A stretch of DNA of 23,336 bases, taken from positions 1-23,336 of the forward strand of contig CAYWUJ010000037.1 in the NCBI GenBank assembly GCA_964461455.1, given 5' to 3'. The position numbers and the translations under genes were made by a program. How positions within the stretch are numbered: the first letter of the stretch is position 1; the number at the start of each line of letters is the position of its first letter. The notes beneath the pieces are model-generated. The model worked only from the letters and a program-made list of their open reading frames with translations. It was not told where the DNA came from and did not search any database. Below are positions 21,621 to 23,336 of this stretch, in pieces. The stretch comes from UBA1413 sp964461455 (GTDB taxonomy: Bacteria > Bacteroidota > Bacteroidia > Bacteroidales > Prolixibacteraceae).

Positions 21621-22298
21621 TCACTCCCGTTTTCCCAGCTTGAGCCGGGCAATTTCCCCGACCAGTTTCTCATTCGTTTTCATTAACTGGTTGTTTTCTG
21701 CTTTTGCTTCTAACCTCGCATTTACCAGGTCGATGCGTAAACCCCGTGATTGATCAAGTTGTTGCTCTAACAAACGCTGTAAATCAAGAAGTTCGTTTTC
21801 CTTTCTCTTTAATTCCGAAATGTCGGTTGCAATAAGGATATAACAATCCCCCAGAAGATAAGGAGGTAAAAGGTGAAGAGATAGCTTAAGGTGTAATCCG
21901 TTGGTTAAGGATATAGTCAGTTCATCATTTGTATGCTGCAACATTTGAGTCAGCAGGTTTTCAAAGCTGGGTTTATCTTCCGGAGCGACAAACCGGTTAA
22001 AGTAGGCACCGATGGCGTCTTCAAGCGGTTCGTTTACAAATTCAGCAAATTTTTGATTACAGTAGAGGATGATCCCGTCTTTGGTAAGCGTTACCGCTCC
22101 CTCATTCATCTCTTCGATGAAAGTCCGGTAGGGCGTTTCAGCTGAATTGATTGAATAGACTTGTTCACCTTTATCCCCGGAAACCACAATCGCATCCACT
22201 TCGCCGCTTCGGATGGCCATCAGCGTGCTTTCAAGTTCACCCAGGCGGGACTGTAATTCCTCATTTTCTATAATAAGCTGTTCTTTCGATTTGTGCAT
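21621..22298 (-). CDS. PAS-domain protein without kinase domain, in kaiB-type cluster
   Basis: A 225-residue soluble protein. Residues 1-30 form a coiled coil running into LMAIRSGEVDAIVVSGDKGE, a conserved lead-in I associate with PAS proteins near KaiC/KaiB genes. A PAS domain follows (about 55-160: YRTFIEEMNEGAVTLTKDGI, LYCNQKFAEF, then YILIATDISELKRKE). Residues 165-225 are a second coiled coil. The long PAS-kinase homologues I know continue into a HisKA/HATPase module at this point; here the protein stops at GKRE and no kinase remnant follows. It is therefore probably a dimeric sensor or adaptor rather than an enzyme. It is the last gene of the minus-strand cluster, 39 nt after a kaiB-like gene. 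The ligand or cofactor is unknown. Confidence 0.8.
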   Translation of the reverse strand: MHKSKEQLIIENEELQSRLGELESTLMAIRSGEVDAIVVSGDKGEQVYSINSAETPYRTFIEEMNEGAVTLTKDGIILYCNQKFAEFVNEPLEDAIGAYFNRFVAPEDKPSFENLLTQMLQHTNDELTISLTNGLHLKLSLHLLPPYLLGDCYILIATDISELKRKENELLDLQRLLEQQLDQSRGLRIDLVNARLEAKAENNQLMKTNEKLVGEIARLKLGKRE

Positions 22299-22337
22299 TA
22301 CCCTGCTTATTTAATGTGTTCAATTGTTAATCGGTTT

Positions 22338-22703
22338 CTATTGACCCTGGTGTTGCTGTATTTCTTTCAGGTCTAATCCCAGAAGAACCTTTTCGATGTT
22401 TGACATATCCCCTATAATTCGCCGGAACGGAAGGGGATGTTTCTTAATCAGTGTCGGGGCTGCAATGATCTGTTCATTCAAAGCCAGATCAGGCTTTTGA
22501 TACAGGTCAATCACCTCAAGTTCATACCGGCCCTTGAGATATTCTTCACAAATCTGCTTCAGGTTTTTTATGGCTAAAACCGACCGGCTGGTGGCACCCG
22601 TTATAAACAGACGTAAAACATATTTGTCATTGCCCGATTCAGAAATGGTAAGATTAAAATCTTCTGTTGAGCTGTTAACCTCTGGGATTTTCGCTTTCAT
22701 CAT
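22338..22703 (-). CDS. KaiB-like protein, divergent copy
   Basis: A 121-residue protein whose residues 28-115 form a KaiB thioredoxin-like domain: YVLRLFITGATSRSVLAIKN, ELEVIDLYQKPDLA, IIAAPTLIKKHPLPFRRIIG and DMSNIEKVLLGLDL. In cyanobacteria KaiB switches fold to bind phosphorylated KaiC and reset the circadian oscillator. In other bacteria KaiB-like proteins accompany KaiC-like ATPases and have been linked to stress responses. The first 27 residues (rich in Ser, Glu, Asn) are an extension that cyanobacterial KaiB lacks. It differs more from the cyanobacterial sequence than the neighbouring copy, for example QKP for KNP and RRIIGDM for RRIIGDL. It starts at ATGATG 22703, 28 nt after the other kaiB-like gene. 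Confidence 0.9.
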   Translation of the reverse strand: MMKAKIPEVNSSTEDFNLTISESGNDKYVLRLFITGATSRSVLAIKNLKQICEEYLKGRYELEVIDLYQKPDLALNEQIIAAPTLIKKHPLPFRRIIGDMSNIEKVLLGLDLKEIQQHQGQ

Positions 22704-22731
22704 GTCTTCTAATAAATACTCTGTTTATAAA

Positions 22732-23073
22732 TCAGCCGACAGGGACCAAGTCCAGTCCGACCAGAACCCGTTCCGTGTTGGAGAGATCGCCGATGATCTT
22801 ACGCACAGGCACCGGCAATTTTCTCACCAGGGTAGGCAGGGCCAGAATCTGATCTTCGTTGCCCAGCTGGGGATTGACTAAAAGGTCTATTACTTCGATA
22901 GCGTATTTACCCTGTAATTGTTCGTCACATATCTTTTTCAGATTTGAAAACGCAGTAATCGACTTTGGCGTTTGTCCGGCTACATACAACCGAAGTACCC
23001 ACATGTCATTGGTCGTATTGGCCGTATCTTCATCTTGAGTTTTACTATCTGAATTTCCGTTCTCTGGTTTCAT
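22732..23073 (-). CDS. KaiB-like protein, canonical copy
   Basis: A 113-residue protein with a 22-residue acidic, Asn/Thr-rich leader and then a KaiB domain close to the cyanobacterial form: WVLRLYVAGQTPKSITAFSN, YAIEVIDLLVNPQLGNEDQI, LALPTLVRKLPVPVRKIIGD and LSNTERVLVGLDL. The start at ATG 23073 is supported by a strong AAAGGAGAA Shine-Dalgarno-like stretch about 7 nt upstream, which is rare in this window. This makes the N-terminal leader real rather than an annotation error. The start overlaps the end of the coiled-coil ORF by 29 nt, suggesting translational coupling. A KaiC partner would be expected upstream, outside the window. Confidence 0.92.
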   Translation of the reverse strand: MKPENGNSDSKTQDEDTANTTNDMWVLRLYVAGQTPKSITAFSNLKKICDEQLQGKYAIEVIDLLVNPQLGNEDQILALPTLVRKLPVPVRKIIGDLSNTERVLVGLDLVPVG

Positions 23074-23299
23074 TGAATTCTCCTTTCAGTTTTTCCTGTT
23101 GGTGGTTTTTGATATTTTCAAAATCTGCTTTTCTGCTTTCTGCCATTTCAATTTTATCCAGTTTCTTTTGTTTAAGGATTTCTTGTTCTGTTTCTATCAT
23201 TTTATAGACTTCTGATTCCTCCGTCTCAAAATCGTTGCGCATTGTGATAATCTGAGCTTCCAAGGCATTGCGTTTTCTATCCAGTATGCTACTCCCCAT
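23045..23299 (-). CDS. Short coiled-coil protein at the head of the kaiB pair
   Basis: An 84-residue frame from ATG 23299 (GTG 23311 also possible; an in-frame TGA at 23318-23320 bars any longer form). The protein is almost wholly charged helix, rich in Glu, Lys and Met (IETEQEILKQKKLDKIEMAE), with heptad spacing and no signal or membrane segment. I recognise no family. Its 3' end overlaps the kaiB-like gene downstream by 29 nt, and the codons for KLKGEF supply that gene's ribosome site. This overlap is the main support for it being translated. It could be a small oligomerisation partner or simply a leader ORF; chance cannot be excluded. Confidence 0.5.
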   Translation of the reverse strand: MGSSILDRKRNALEAQIITMRNDFETEESEVYKMIETEQEILKQKKLDKIEMAESRKADFENIKNHQQEKLKGEFNETRERKFR

Positions 23300-23336
23300 T
23301 CTTGAGACCACTTGGGGTCATTTCTTAGTTGATCAC

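Noticed and set aside
23300..23336. Possible KaiC C-terminus at the right edge
   Set aside because: Only about 35 nt are available. None of the three minus-strand frames gives a convincing KaiC ending, so kaiC is not called.

Overview
The window looks like a Bacteroidota chromosome, probably a Bacteroidales relative. It opens with a SusD-type C-terminus, a family characteristic of this phylum, and it carries lipoprotein signals and a lipoprotein GH20 enzyme. Most starts lack a Shine-Dalgarno sequence. A working RpoN (sigma-54) system is implied by a full-length NtrC-family activator with an intact GAFTGA loop. No rRNA, tRNA, CRISPR array, IS element or phage gene was seen.

Layout, left to right. 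(1) 1-288: the end of a SusD-like gene and its terminator. (2) 336-4600, minus strand: a likely operon of HAD phosphatase, TPR protein and SLC13/ArsB-type permease. (3) 4908-13773, minus strand: a long operon of TetR regulator, TolC-like outer-membrane protein, HlyD-type lipoprotein adaptor, two ABC ATPases, two ABC-2 permeases and a GH20 lipoprotein. It is organised like the E. coli ybh efflux operon, but the tandem ATPase is split into two genes. (4) 13774-14322: a regulatory region holding the 3' remnant of an SGNH hydrolase gene. (5) 14323-18105, plus strand: a hybrid histidine kinase and a sigma-54-dependent response regulator. (6) 18106-18731: a gene-poor stretch with paired dyads, a sigma-54 promoter and a strong hairpin terminator. 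(7) 18732-21484: a Cu(+)-exporting P-type ATPase and a small HMA metallochaperone. (8) 21621-23336, minus strand and visibly AT-richer: a PAS protein, two tandem KaiB-like genes and a short coiled-coil ORF. A kaiC gene may lie just beyond the right edge, but it is not visible.

The most interesting structure is regulatory. Downstream of the two-component operon, two 13-bp dyads (18146-18158 and 18165-18177) sit about 75-95 bp upstream of a near-consensus -24/-12 promoter (18245-18260). About 46 nt after the predicted start, a perfect 10-bp stem followed by T6 ends the transcript. This predicts a sigma-54-dependent RNA of about 110 nt. The same 13-bp dyad, in inverse orientation, with a similar second site next to it, lies upstream of the kinase gene at 14178-14208. 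The simplest model is that the response regulator binds both places, controlling its own operon and switching on a small RNA (or an attenuated leader for copA).

Two other points stand out. In the efflux operon, the two ATPases have complementary losses of catalytic motifs, which predicts one dead and one live ATP site. The kai-like cluster has paired KaiB paralogues with N-terminal extensions and a PAS protein that has no kinase domain.
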